Shown here: positions 49,901 to 60,837 of the stretch, piece after piece
Position numbering within the stretch: position 1 is the first letter of the stretch
Layout of the letters: each line of letters opens with the position of its first letter
Source of the DNA: Russula earlei
Lineage: Eukaryota > Basidiomycota > Agaricomycetes > Russulales > Russulaceae
Assembly: GCA_025769875.1 (NCBI GenBank)
Contig: JAGFNK010000214.1
Coordinates: forward strand, 1 to 64,000
DNA length: 64,000 bases
Reading direction: 5' to 3'
The notes under the pieces: generated by a model
The model's input: only the letters and a program-made list of their open reading frames with translations
Database searches by the model: none
Told to the model about the DNA's origin: nothing
Translations under genes and position numbers: made by a program

Positions 49901-51598
49901 CCCTGTTGCCCTATACCGCTGGCGAGGCGAGACATGCGGCGGCGCCAGGGAGACCAGACAACGTTTTCGTGCGAATGGGTGCAAATGGGGTCATACAAAT
50001 GCCCGCGAGATCCGCGGGATGACTTTACAACGTACACGACGTGGGTATGAGAATGCTACAGTCACCAGGCACCGACTCCTGGATGGAAGGTGGCCGCTAT
50101 CCTAGATGTTTTCCATGTCAACGGTGTCTGTGGATGGGCCTTTGAGGGTGATGCATGCCCAGTGGTAAATAATAATAATTTCTTTTGGGAGAAATTGTCA
50201 CAGCAAGTCGCTGATAATAGATAAAGGAAACGTTACTTAATAGAACATAATAAGAGATTAGAATTCTTTTTCGATACGATACGAAACGCGATTTCTTATT
50301 CCGGCCTTTTAACAAACACTGTGGGGTAGGATATTCTACACCCAGTATCGACGCCCGTTCCCTTATGCGTTCCCATTTCTGCTCGCTTTTGATCAGTATC
50401 TGAATCCAATATACAAACATACTTCTCAATGAACAAGAAGAGTGGGAAACCGCGCCTTGTCTGTCACATGTTCGTAGTCGGGGCAGGCAGGACTGCCATG
50501 CCAGAGGTAGCACTATAAAGAAAACGAGACGAGAGAAAACGAAAAGAGAAAAACACATACAGCTCAACGCGCGAAAATCGCACACGCGGGAAGCACAGAT
50601 GTGTGCCATCAAGGTTTCCTGTGTGAAAATTGGTCCGTCACGCGTGGAGGGAGGTTGAAGAAACTGAGGAGAGGGAAGAAGGGATTGGAGAAAAATCCAA
50701 ATGAAACATAGTGAGGAAAGAACGGGAAAAAAACGGAGGGAAACCGCACGCACGCAAGGGAAAAAGAAGGCCAGAGGGAATTAACAAGTCATCACAGACA
50801 GAATCAACTTGGAGAGTCTTGTCTTGTGGAATGGGACAATGGGCTGTTGTTCTTAGGGGAAGGGAGAGGGGAAAGAGAACGAAAAATGCGCGCTGGTAAA
50901 GCCCCGATCACACGACAACTCGTGTCACACTGAGCCACTTGAGGCTGAGCTTGACAACTGTATCATTGCCATGGTCCTGGCTGTTCCGTCTCTGTGGAGA
51001 AGGGTTTGAAAAAGCGAGTAAAGCAAGATGAAGAAAGGAAAAAAAAAAAAAAAAGGAAATGCGCACCGAGTTTGTATGACGACCACTGAATGTTGTTCTC
51101 GCAAACGTGCCGTCGTCACGGCCATGGGCATGTCGCCGTTACAGGAGCTAGATCGACACAGTAACCATGGGCCCTGCTCACGATTTGTGGCCATCGCGAT
51201 GTCACCATGGTCGTGCCTGAGTCATCACCACTGCATTGACACGGGAGGAGAGGGGAAGGGGGGCCAGTGGGTGGAGGCAGCTTGGAGAAAAGATTCGCCG
51301 ACAGGGGACCGCTTGGAAGAAGGGTGATGGGAGGGAGAGGAGAGAGAGGATGAGAGCCCACGAAAATGAAAACGAAAAAAAGTGCACACGCATGGACGGC
51401 TGTTACTGTTATTGTGGCCCTGAGGGCAAAACCGTTGCCATTGTATTGTTGGGGAAGGACTGAGGCAGCCAGGCGGGAAAGAGGCAAGAAAAAAAAAGTA
51501 AGAGAACACGTGTACGCGCTGCACATTTCACTAAGATTGCCGGAAATGCTAGTTATCAAATGACGAAACAAATATATTTGCAAGTACATAGCAATATA
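46917..51598. other. Gene-poor stretch (4.7 kb)
   Basis: Frames up to 210 codons exist (49473-50105) but none has recognisable content or splice-linked partners. Homopolymers are frequent: A17 at about 47930-47947, C19 at 48744-48762, A15 near 51040. Possible unrecognised genes or non-coding transcripts cannot be excluded. Confidence 0.35.
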
Positions 51599-51680
51599 TC
51601 CGTTATGGTGCAACGGCTAGCATACCTCGCTTTCATGATTGAGTGCCGAGGAGGCCGGGGTTCGACTCCCCGTAACGGAA
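51599..51680 (+). tRNA. tRNA-Glu (anticodon TTC) with a 10-nt intron
   Basis: The acceptor stem TCCGTTA (51599-51605) pairs with TAACGGA (51673-51679), with discriminator A at 51680. The T arm reads CCGGGGTTCGACTCCCCG-like (GGGG/CCCC stem with TTCGA loop). The anticodon stem is CCTCG/CGAGG with a 17-nt loop, which becomes the normal 7-nt loop CTTTCAC if 10 nt (TGATTGAGTG) after position 37 are removed. The anticodon is then TTC, decoding GAA. Mature length is 72 nt, usual for eukaryotic tRNA-Glu. Introns at this place are standard for nuclear tRNAs. Confidence 0.93.
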
Positions 51681-51683
51681 TAA

Positions 51684-51689
51684 TTTTTT
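51684..51689 (+). terminator. RNA polymerase III terminator
   Basis: A T6 run four bases after the tRNA-Glu 3' end. Confidence 0.8.
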
Positions 51690-52373
51690 GGCAGTAAACA
51701 GTCACAACCCAATTGGATGGATGATGGATGACGTGCGCGTGAATTCCAAAAAAGGCCGTAATTACTGTGTGTTATGTTAAATGCTGTGGATATCGCTGTG
51801 ACCACGACATGACGACGGTGAGTGGGTTCAACAATATGATGAATGAACTCAATGTTTTGAGTGACTTGACAGTGTCACTTGTAAAAGCGCCGAGTTTTTA
51901 AACTCTTTTTGAGCGCCCAAAGCTTCCATTCGAAATGTCTTCGCAAAGAGTAGACGCCACAAGAGGTGCCCCGACCTCAACATATTGAATCTCAATGCCA
52001 GTAAAAATTCATATTCCTCAATGGGCAAGCACAAGGTCTCATCTTCTTGCCTTGCAGTATTTCTGCATTCATTAATTCCTGGAATGGCTTGATTTCCCGT
52101 CTCCAGGGCTATGGCATCGCAGCTTCCAGGCATTCATGACACGACATAACCATCATTTAACTCCTGAGTCCTCTTTTTTGGAATCTCACCACACAATGAC
52201 TTTACCATGAAAGAAGGGGTATCTGAAGCAACACCATACGACTCCCAGACGCTGCGAAGCAATTGATTAGACCTCGACCTAACACACTAGTACCTGGTGT
52301 CACCACGCTTTGCCTTGGAGCTCATGCTCCAGTCCTTCAATACTGCACCTCATAATGTTATAACACATGTACT
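51690..52373. other. Intergenic
   Basis: No gene recognised between the tRNA and the solo LTR. Confidence 0.4.
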
Positions 52374-52484
52374 TTTTGTGCAGCATAGAGTGCAGCTAAC
52401 AGGCCAAGCAACCCACCTCAGAGGTTGTGCTAATGCTCAAGTGATATTGGGGTGTAGACTCTACACTGTAGAGCAATATGTATA

Positions 52485-53078
52485 CTCATCTCATCAGTAA
52501 AGATGGATTTTAGTTTCTGTTGGTTTCTCACCTCAGGAAACTGAAAAAAACCAGTGGAAACTGGAAAACTGGGAGACTGGGAAACCCATGTCTGGTTTCC
52601 TGGAAACAACCTGAGAGTATCTTTCATGGAAACCTAGGAAACTAACAGAAACCTGTCGAAAGTATGGAAACTGGTAGAACTATAGTATAGTAGGAAAAAA
52701 ATCACTGAAAATGGTCAGAAATAGGGTATACATCATTTCTACTTGTAATTGGAAGTCAATTTGAGCTGGTACGGATCTAAGCCTTGAGGGGACTCTCAGG
52801 TATATACAGATCAGCATGGAATGCAGATATCATTGAGGCATTAGCGCGATGAAGGGATTCATTGTCACCATCATTGTCTGCACATTCCAGTGCAAGGTGC
52901 CAGTGTTGCTCACTCAGATGGTTGATGTGACCATAGAAAACTTGAATTGTTTTCCAGTGTGCTTCATGATATCTACCAGGTTTCCCAGTTTCTGGGTTTT
53001 TGGTTTCCGGAAACTGGGAAACCAGCGGAAACCAATGAAAACCCAGGATTTTTTTTTGTGGTTTGCTGATGCTATGTG
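52485..53078. mobile_element. TA-flanked element with imperfect inverted ends
   Basis: The left end CTCATCTCATCAGTAAA and the right end (read inwards on the other strand) CACATAGCATCAGCAAA share C-x-CAT-xx-CATCAG-x-AAA, and TA flanks both sides (52483-52484, 53079-53080). The interior has many copies of a GGAAAC(T/C) motif, which also appear inverted. It is about 594 bp with no coding capacity, consistent with a non-autonomous DNA transposon. Only one copy is in the window, so ends are inferred from the disrupted LTR. Confidence 0.5.
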
Positions 53079-53080
53079 TA

Positions 53081-53700
53081 CTATCACCTATGGGGAACTC
53101 GCCATTCCACTACCATCTCGCCGATTTCATTTTCCCCTGTATCTGCTCAAACAACCCCATTAAAAACTTTGTAGTTATACTATTGAGTGCCATTAATGTC
53201 ATTCTAGCAAAGAAAAATGGAGGTCCATTGAGTGGTTTTCAAGTAGTATTTTGGCTGGGGGTCACACCTGCATCACGCCTTCTGTCATGGTGGAGTGCAG
53301 AGTTTGATTCCAGCTGGGTGATCACTGTATCCTGACTCAGAGGAGTCTGGTCACCACTGCTGTTTTATCCTCTTAATGCCATGTTACAGGTGGTCCAATT
53401 GGCCAGCACAAGACCATATGTATGAGCAGCAGCTACAGGCAGCTATAACAATGATATATATTGATCTTTTACTTATACTCATGCAGCACTGGCCCATGAT
53501 GTGAGCACCACATTCCGTACATAGCAAGTCCTGGATTTCATTCAATAATGCTACTCCATTACAACTGTTTTCCCTAGTCCCCAATAAATACATTCATCCT
53601 GGGCAAACTTTAATTTGGCATGTGTTAAATGTCTGTTCCTTTCATGACATTTGTGACTGGTGAGATGGTAGTGGAATGGCAAGTTCCCCATAGGTGATAG
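53081..53700 (+). mobile_element. TIR element (MITE-like), copy 1
   Basis: 620 bp. Both ends are CTATCACCTATGGGGAACT-type inverted repeats extending about 42 bp, flanked by TA on each side (53079-53080 and 53701-53702). The non-palindromic interior matches copy 2 at 59025-59655 in reverse direction. No transposase. TA duplication and TIRs suggest mobilisation by a Tc1/mariner-like enzyme, which is inference. Relative to copy 2 many CpG sites are TG or CA. Confidence 0.8.
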
Positions 53701-53983
53701 TATGGTATTTATACCTCTATGACCTAGGGCTGTTCCTAAGACCAAAAGAGGTGACTACAGGTGTTTACTATATTGCACACTCAGTGACACATGATGTTGA
53801 AACATTCTAGACACAGCATAAGACTGCATCTTGTGATTGATAGTGTAGTATGCATAACCTGCCAGTCCCATATGCATATAGACTAAAGTTCTATCTAACG
53901 CATAATATCTATGAGCAGATCTAGAACCTTGTATGAAGGTCTTTGCCTTCTTTGATCTGTTTGGGTTCTGGTTCAACAGTACT

Positions 53984-54249
53984 TCTCTCCACCATTAGCA
54001 GGCTCATTGGTGAACAATTTAACTCGTTCACGAATAGCGAGACACGTGACCGTGATGATGAGTGGCAGTGGCAACACAACCAAATTATTTGTGTCATGCT
54101 AGCTAGCAGCCCTCCCCGCTCATGCTCATGTTCGTCAGTGCTCCATAGTACAGGGTTCCATGCCCTTCACACCCCCTTGATCTCTCCAAAGCCCGAGCTC
54201 CGTTTGCTCAGCTCAGTCATGCATACGCCCTACTACCTCCACCCAAGCT
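53984..54249 (+). promoter_or_regulatory. Upstream region of the HNH gene
   Basis: 266 bp between the solo LTR and the HNH-type start codon, so the presumed promoter now has LTR sequence directly upstream. No box can be named with confidence. Confidence 0.3.
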
Positions 54250-54462
54250 ATGGTTCACGGCAAGGGGTTGCACCTGGATGACCCGCCCCCGTTCGAGCCT
54301 CTCCCAGACAACCCATTCAGCTGCCAGAGCCAGATTGTCTGGCATGACGCCTACGTGCGCTGCACCTGGCTCTTCTTCTGGGCGGTCGGCCACCAATCCC
54401 CACCTGGTGCTGTATGACATGTGCTCGCGGGTGCTCGGACACCTCGTCCTTGAGGCGCCCAC
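54250..54462 (+). pseudogene. HNH-nuclease-type gene, 5' part (split by chromovirus)
   Basis: ATG at 54250 opens M-V-H-G-K-G-L-H-L-D-D-P-P-P-F-E-P-L and continues to V-R-C. Protein-like sequence then switches frame near 54370 to L-V-L-Y-D-M-C-S-R-V-L-G-H-L-V-L-E-A-P, ending at the retroelement's target duplication. The reading frame continues after the element at 62048 (T-E-R-G-R-D-W-A-S-K-I-L). The frame switch is either a small indel or an unnoticed intron. See the 3' part for family evidence. Confidence 0.65.
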
Positions 54463-54813
54463 TGATACCGCATGTCCAGCAGGGCGTAAAGGAAAGAACT
54501 GGGTATGGTAAATTTTTGAACCTTCCAGTCATGTGTGGTAGCTACTTATCTCTTCCTCCCACACGTCGATACTTCCCTTCTGTTCCCTCTGATTCTCGCA
54601 AGTTCCAACTCTCGAATGTACTACTAAGTTCTCGGTACCCTCACAGGTATATAAACCATACGAAGGTCTCACTAAGAGGCCAAGTCGAATCTCCTGTCTA
54701 GTTACCACACAATTGATTCCTTTCTTCTCATTAACTGCCTGACTACCAGTTAACTCTACCATCAAACGCTCAACAGATCTAATCAATCATTGTCTGACCC
54801 GATGGCAGTGACA
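54463..54813 (+). repeat. 5' LTR of chromovirus 1
   Basis: 351 bp, TGATACC...GTGACA. TATATAAA at 54648-54655 predicts transcription starting about 30 bases on, at or near 54681, where the sequence CAAGTCGAATCT begins. It differs from the 3' LTR by 12 substitutions and an 11-bp indel near the right end. Ten substitutions are CG in the 3' LTR and TG or CA here. Confidence 0.92.
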
Positions 54814-54815
54814 TT

Positions 54816-54827
54816 AGATTCGACTTG
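54816..54827 (+). other. Primer-binding site, complementary to the element's own RNA 5' end
   Basis: AGATTCGACTTG lies two bases after the 5' LTR. It does not start with TGG as tRNA-primed sites do. It is a perfect 12-nt complement of CAAGTCGAATCT at 54681-54692, which starts 33 nt after the TATA box, that is, at the expected transcript 5' end. This is the self-priming arrangement known from Tf1 and sushi-group chromoviruses. Confidence 0.75.
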
Positions 54828-54835
54828 CTTTCATC

Positions 54836-56730
54836 ATGGCTTTGTCATACAGGGAACAAGTTTACCTGCCAGAGCAGAATAGGCTCACTGTACCGTTCAA
54901 TACACGAATGTATTGGGTTGGACCCAAAGAGAACAAACAAACACTAGGCTGTTACATCACTCATCCATCAGGAGGACGAGTATTCGACGATCTCACAGTA
55001 CCAGTCTACTATGGAGCAGACACTTGGTACGAAATATTCCCAGACGAAAGCGGCAGGCACTACCTCAGAGAAGAATGAGAGGATTTGAATCGCTACAACC
55101 TCGACACACAAGACAATCTTGACGAAACGAAAGCTGGAGAAAATACAGACGATAAGCATTCAGAACCAGCTAGCACAGAAACTATTGAAGAAGAAACCAA
55201 TACTGCATGAGACATATGCAACATGCCCATCCCCAATGACCTCAGACCAGACACTGTCAGATCAAACGACGACGACACCCTCACCCCCACTGTATTCTTT
55301 CCTGCCAACCTTCCCTTATCAGCACTTCCCCATCAGAGAGCAAACACTATGGCCATAGTCACAGCCACTACCACAACCACTCAACCAACAACAACTGTTG
55401 CAACCACAGCGTCAACCGTTGCTGCAACATCAACCACAGCTGGGAGAGCAAATGCCACCATGCCAAACAATACATACCAAGCTCTTAGAAACACTTTGCA
55501 ATGAAGTGGAGGCCATCCTTCAGGATCTGGAGGACCAGGAGGACCAAGTGGTCCAGGTGGCCCAGGAGGCCCTGGATAATATGGTCCGAATGCTAACTTA
55601 CCTCAGATCCCAATACCACAACCGGAACCAGGCAATACCAAGACCCTCGGAAGTCTTGCTGTTCCATTTGAAGGTGACCAAACCAAGGCAGACTTGTTTA
55701 TTCGAGAACTGACTGATTACCTCCATGCCAATCGAACCATCATAGGCATGAACTCCCCCATCTGACAAGTCGTGCTGGCCTTAACCCTTATAAAAGGGCC
55801 AGAGACCGACAATTGGGCCAGAAGCATTGGGACCTGGATCAACACCCTCGGTCCACAAGATGACATACCAGCAGTATGGGAGCAATTCCTACATGAATTT
55901 CAACAACAATTCCAAGACACCGGAAAGGCTCAATGCGCAGCCGGAAAGATCTCAGATCTGCGGCTTAGGAACAATGAAGTTGATCAATACATAGCAGTGT
56001 TTGAAATGCTTGCTCGTGAAGCTGGTTACCAGCTTGGAGAAGATTCTGTGACCCATCTCTTTATGAGGGGACTACCACAGAACATCCTTGCCACCATATT
56101 GACCTTGCAGAACCTGAACTCCTATGACGACATCAAACAACATAGTCAAAATAGTCAAAGGAAAACAATTGCTGGCCAATCTGTTGGGACAAAACAACAC
56201 CTTCAGATGCACACCCTTTGTCCCAAGAGGAGGGTTCCCCTACCATGGGAACTAACAATATCAACAACAAAATACCTACAATCCAGGAGGACATGGAGCA
56301 TTCCAATCATTTCATTCCAACAGGGATACAATTCGTCGAATGCCCCTAGGTCTATGGCTAACCAACAGGTACCCATGGACATCAACAGAATGCAAGCACC
56401 CCCATTCTGAAACCAATGAATTTCAGAGGACAAGTCACGCAACTTGGCAACAATAACAACTGTTGCCAAAACAACAACAACTGTTTCGAGTGTGGCCAAA
56501 TAGGCCACTTCATGCGCGACTGCCCGCGACACAAGCAGAATATTAACCTCATTGACTGGGACGACACATCTACCATGGTAGAAACACCCCACCCCACTCA
56601 CACTCGCTCGTCTTCTTCCCCTGAAGATCAAATTGCAGCTGCAAGGGCCACATTAGAAGCACCATCAGACCAAGATAAAGACGTGCTAGCCGCTCAACTT
56701 GGAGTCTCATCGGATTTTCCCTCTCCCTAA
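54836..56730 (+). pseudogene. Chromovirus 1 gag
   Basis: ATG at 54836 (M-A-L-S-Y-R-E-Q) starts 9 bases after the primer site. A low-complexity Thr-rich stretch (about 55350-55450) precedes the capsid-like part (W-A-R-S-I-G-T-W-I-N-T-L, about 55812; F-M-R-G-L-P, about 56065). A CCHC knuckle C-F-E-C-G-Q-I-G-H-F-M-R-D-C lies at about 56482-56526. In-frame TGA codons at 55076-55078 and 55763-55765 stand where CGA would keep the frame. Gag forms the particle shell and binds RNA. Confidence 0.8.
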
Positions 56731-56771
56731 TCCGTTCAGCCTGGATTAGGAGCTTTGATAAGAATGTATAT

Positions 56772-59700
56772 ATGTCTAACAGAAAGTCAATGACAGTCAG
56801 AGTATATCTTCATTCTTATCAAAAGAGGGCTGAAACAATCACACTACTGGACTCTGGAGCCACAGAAAATTTCCTAAACTTGAAATATGCCCAATGGCTC
56901 CACCTTCCAATAAAGAAACTAGACCAACCAAGGAAGCTACTAAACGTTGATGGAACCCCCAACAAAACAGGAGCATTACAACACTACACAGACCTGGACA
57001 TCAGAACGGGACCCAAAACCATTAGAATGAGATTCTTCCTGTCGGATCTAGGAGAAAACAAAATGATTCTAGGATATCCATGGTTTGTGGCAAACCAACC
57101 AAGGATTGACTGGGCCAAAGGATGGATTGATGCTTCTCATTTACTGATTATTGCTAAAGCACCTGACGCCACGAAAGCTCAATTCTTACCCAAAAGAAGA
57201 GAAACCTCAGAACTATATATTGGATGAATCATCCTCTCACCTAACGACGCCAAACATGCTGATATACCAGAGAAATACCAACAACACAGTCAGGTATTTT
57301 CTGAAGAAGCAGCAGCAACAATTTCCAGAACCAAGGATATGGGACCACGCCATTCAACTAAAACCTGGGGTGCCCAACTCCTTACCTGGAAAAATATACC
57401 CGTTGACACAAAACGAACAGGAAGAATTAAGAAGATTTGTCAAGGAACATCTACAAAAAGGATACATACGACCATCCAAATCCCCTTATGCTGCCCCATT
57501 CTTCTTCATTAAAAAGAAGGATGGAAAACTACGACCCATACAAGACTATCAGAAGTTGAATGAATGGACTATACAAAATTGATATCCGCTACCTCTAATC
57601 CCACAACTCATAAACAAAGTCCATGGGAAAGGAAAATTCACCAAATTTGACATACGATGGGGGTACAATAACATCTGGATCAAAGAAGGAGATCAATGGA
57701 AAGCGGGCTTCCTTACGAACGAAGGACTATTCGAACCCACCATAATGTTCTTTGGATTAACCAACTCACCAGCCACCTTCCAAACCATGATGAATGCCAT
57801 ATTTGAAGAAGAGTTGCGAGAAGATTGGCTAACCATTTATATGGACGACATATTAATTGCAACAAAAGAGGACGATCCAAACCATGAAAGCTACATCCAC
57901 AGAATATTGGACAAACTGAAGAAACACTGACCTCTACCTCAAACCAGGAGAAATGTCAGTTTGAACAAACCACCGTGGAATTCCTAGGAGTAGTGTTGAA
58001 AGGAAAACACCATTCAAATGGACCCCAAGAAAGTGGCCACCGTACAGAATTGGCCAAACCCCAAAACACCCACTGATATCAGAGCCTTCCTAGGGTTCAC
58101 CAGCTTTTATTGATACTTCATACCAGGATACTCCAATATCGCAAGACCATTACTAGATCTAACAAAAAAGGCAATGACTTGGAACTGGACTCAAGACCAA
58201 CAAAAAGCATTTAATGAACTAAAACGCCTAACTACTGAAAAACCAGTACTGACCCAACCGAATTATGACAAACCATTCTTCCTGGAAACGGACACTTCAG
58301 CGTATGGCATAGGAGGCATACTCTCACAGGAGGGAGAAATCAACCCCACCAAACCCACCAAACCACGATGACATCCAATCGCCTATTATTCCTCCACTTT
58401 CACACCTACAGAATGAAATTATGACATATACATATATGAAAGAGAACTACTTGCAGTACACAAAGCATTATTACACTGGAGACCACACCTGGCAGGAACC
58501 AACCATCCAATAACCCTGCTGACAGACCATGCCAACCTCACTTACTGGAAGAACCCAAGAAAAGTAAACAGAAGAGTGGCCAGATGGTTCACCGACCTAC
58601 AAGATTATTGGCTAAAAATACAACATGTCCCTGGAAAGAAACACTCAGCAGCAGACCTCTTATCTAGACCACCAGATGCCAATAAAAGTGACAAGGACAA
58701 CAAGGATGTCGTGATCCTTCCATCAGAACTATTCATCTGCACTATCCTCATTGGTTCCACCAAAGGACGTGTCCAACAAGCTCAAAAACGCCATCAGAAC
58801 TTATATCGAGAATGGTCCAGAACATTTGGCATAACAAAGACTAAAGAAGGAGTCTGGGAAATGCAAGGCAAACTCATTGTACCTCCTGAGCTATACCTCA
58901 AAAGGCAAATATTACGAGAATTTCATGACCATCCCACAGCAGGCCACCCTGGAAGAGATGAAACATTCCACAAAGTAATTCGATCATACTGGTGGCTGTC
59001 AGTGAATGCGTGGATCAGAAACTACTATCACCTATGGGGAACTCGCCATTCCACTACCATCTCGCCAGTCACAAATGTCACGAAAGTAACGGACATGTAA
59101 CGGACATGTAACACATGCCAAATTAAAGTCCGCCCAGGATGAATGTATTTATTGGGGACTAGGGAAAACAGTTGTAATGGAGTAGCATTATTGAGTGAAA
59201 TCCAGGACTTGCTATGTACGGAACGCGGTGCTCACATCATGGGCCAGTGCTGCACAAGTAAAAGTAAAAGATCAATATATATCATTGTTATAGCTGCCTG
59301 TAGCCGCTGCTCATACGTATGGTCTTGTGCTGGCCAATTGGACCACCTGTAACATGGCATTAAGAGGATAAAACAGCAGTGGTGACCAGACTCCTCCGAG
59401 TCAGCGTACGGTGATCACCCAGCTGGAATCAAACTCCGCACTCCGCCATGACAGAAGGCGTGATGCAGGCGTGACCCCCAGCCAAAATACTACTCGAAAA
59501 CCACTCAATGGACTTCCATTTTTCTTTGCTAGAATGACATTAATGGCACTCAATAGTATAACTACAAAGTTTTAAATGGGGTTGTTTGAGCAGATACAGG
59601 GGAAAATGAAATCGGCGAGATGGTAGTGGAATGGCGAGTTCCCCATAGGTGATAGTATGTGACAGGATGCGACATGTGCCAGCAAAACAAAATACTCATG

Positions 59701-60760
59701 CACCGAACCAAAACCCCTATGTACTGGATCCCCTCACATCAAGAGAACCTCCCATTCCAGCAAATAGCATTGGATTTGATGACTCAATTACCCAAGAGCA
59801 AAGGGTTTGATGCTATTCTCACTATAGTAGACCATGGGGCGACAAGGGCAGCCATATTCTTACCCTGCCAAATGACCATAACAGGACCACAAATTGCCCA
59901 ACTGTACCTTGAACACGTATATCCCTGGTTTGGAATTCCCACCAAAATCATATCAGATTGGGACCCACGATTCACATCACATTTCGGCAAAGCCCTTAGT
60001 ACGAAATTGGGAATCCAGCAGAACCTGTCAATGGCGTTCCATCCTCAAACAGACAGAATTTCCAAAAGGAACAACCAATGGATCAAACAATACCTTCGAC
60101 TACTCACCCACAACCAAACCGACTGGAGCCAATGGCTACCATTGGCTACAGCAGTCCATAACTCACAGATCAATGCCACCATCAACATGACACCATCAGA
60201 AGCACTCTTGGGGTATATCCCCATCAATTCACCATCATGAACCGTCCCCACAAACAATGAGTTCACAGAAACACGCATGAAGCTATTGGAAACCAGAAGA
60301 ACCCAGGCTATAACCGCTATTAACCAAACAGCACAAAACTGACCCACTCCCAAAGCAATGTTCAAGGAAGGGCAGAAGGTTTGGCTAGAAGCCAAGAACC
60401 TGTCACTCCCCTATCTGTCTAACAAACTGGCACCGAAAAGACATGGACTGTTCACCATTTTACAAGAAGTCTCCCCAGTGGTGTTCAAACTGAAATTACC
60501 ACTGACATGGAATATACATGACGTGTTCCACACCTCGCTGCTAATGCCATACATAGAAACCTCCACACAGGGACCTAACTCCCCAACTCCTTACCCCCAT
60601 ATGGTGATGGAGCAAGAAGGAGAAGAGATAGAAACTATTTTGAACCATCGACGATGGGGCAAACAACGGTGACATCAATACTTGGTTAAATGGAGGAACT
60701 GCCCACACTTCGACACAATGTGGTTACCAGGAAAAGACGTTCGCCTTTATCCCTTCCTGA
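56772..60760 (+). pseudogene. Chromovirus 1 pol (PR-RT-RH-INT-chromodomain)
   Basis: Protease L-L-D-S-G-A-T-E at about 56850; reverse transcriptase with Y-M-D-D at 57838-57849; RNase H from E-T-D-T-S-A-Y-G (about 58290) to A-A-D-L-L-S-R; the integrase H-H-C-C finger with histidines near 58920-58960 and cysteines near 59665, split between them by a TIR element; the integrase core with D-L-M-T-Q and S-D-W-D-P; then a chromodomain (Q-Y-L-V-K-W, about 60676). The third catalytic acid of the integrase (expected in T-E-R-x-N-Q) reads Lys (S-K-R-N-N-Q). Stops at 57580-57582, 58111-58113, 58369-58371, 58414-58416 and 60670-60672 are all TGA at positions where relatives carry Arg. Frameshifts also occur near 57930. 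Confidence 0.9.
59025..59655 (-). mobile_element. TIR element (MITE-like), copy 2, inside integrase
   Basis: 631 bp, same inverted ends and interior as copy 1 but in the opposite direction, flanked by TA (59023-59024 and 59656-59657). Taking out the element and one TA joins the integrase codons W-I-R-N-Y to V-T-G-C-D-M-C without a frame change. This fixes both its boundaries and the TA duplication, and shows it arrived after the retroelement. Confidence 0.9.
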
Positions 60761-60837
60761 TGAAATACCACCAATCGCAACGACCCACTCTACCTATAAA
60801 AATCTGTCAGAACTCAACACAACCTCTCATCCCATCA

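Larger units (their letters stand above)
52374..53978 (-). mobile_element. Solo LTR, family 2, with two nested insertions
   Basis: The outer parts 52374-52484 and 53701-53978 are the inverted counterpart of the 385-bp LTR at 8128-8512. Perfect 5-bp duplications GTACT flank the whole (52369-52373 and 53979-53983). The 53978 end reads ...GTTCAACA. The 52374 end has decayed from TGTTG to TTTTG. Two TA-flanked elements lie between the outer parts (52485-53078 and 53081-53700). Removing them leaves about 390 bp, the length of the other copy. Confidence 0.82.

Noticed and set aside
49473..50105. 210-codon open frame
   Set aside because: No recognisable motif, irregular composition and no splice partners; chance frames of this size occur in GC-rich stretches.
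8365..52500. Matching short frames at 8365-8547 and 52297-52500
   Set aside because: Shared part is the family 2 LTR. The frames run past the LTR edges into unrelated sequence.
53384..59352. A near-identical 69-codon frame at 53384-53593 (minus) and 59143-59352 (plus), looking like a conserved small protein
   Set aside because: Both lie inside the two copies of the TIR element, and conservation is explained by the element being duplicated as DNA. It has no start context or family match.
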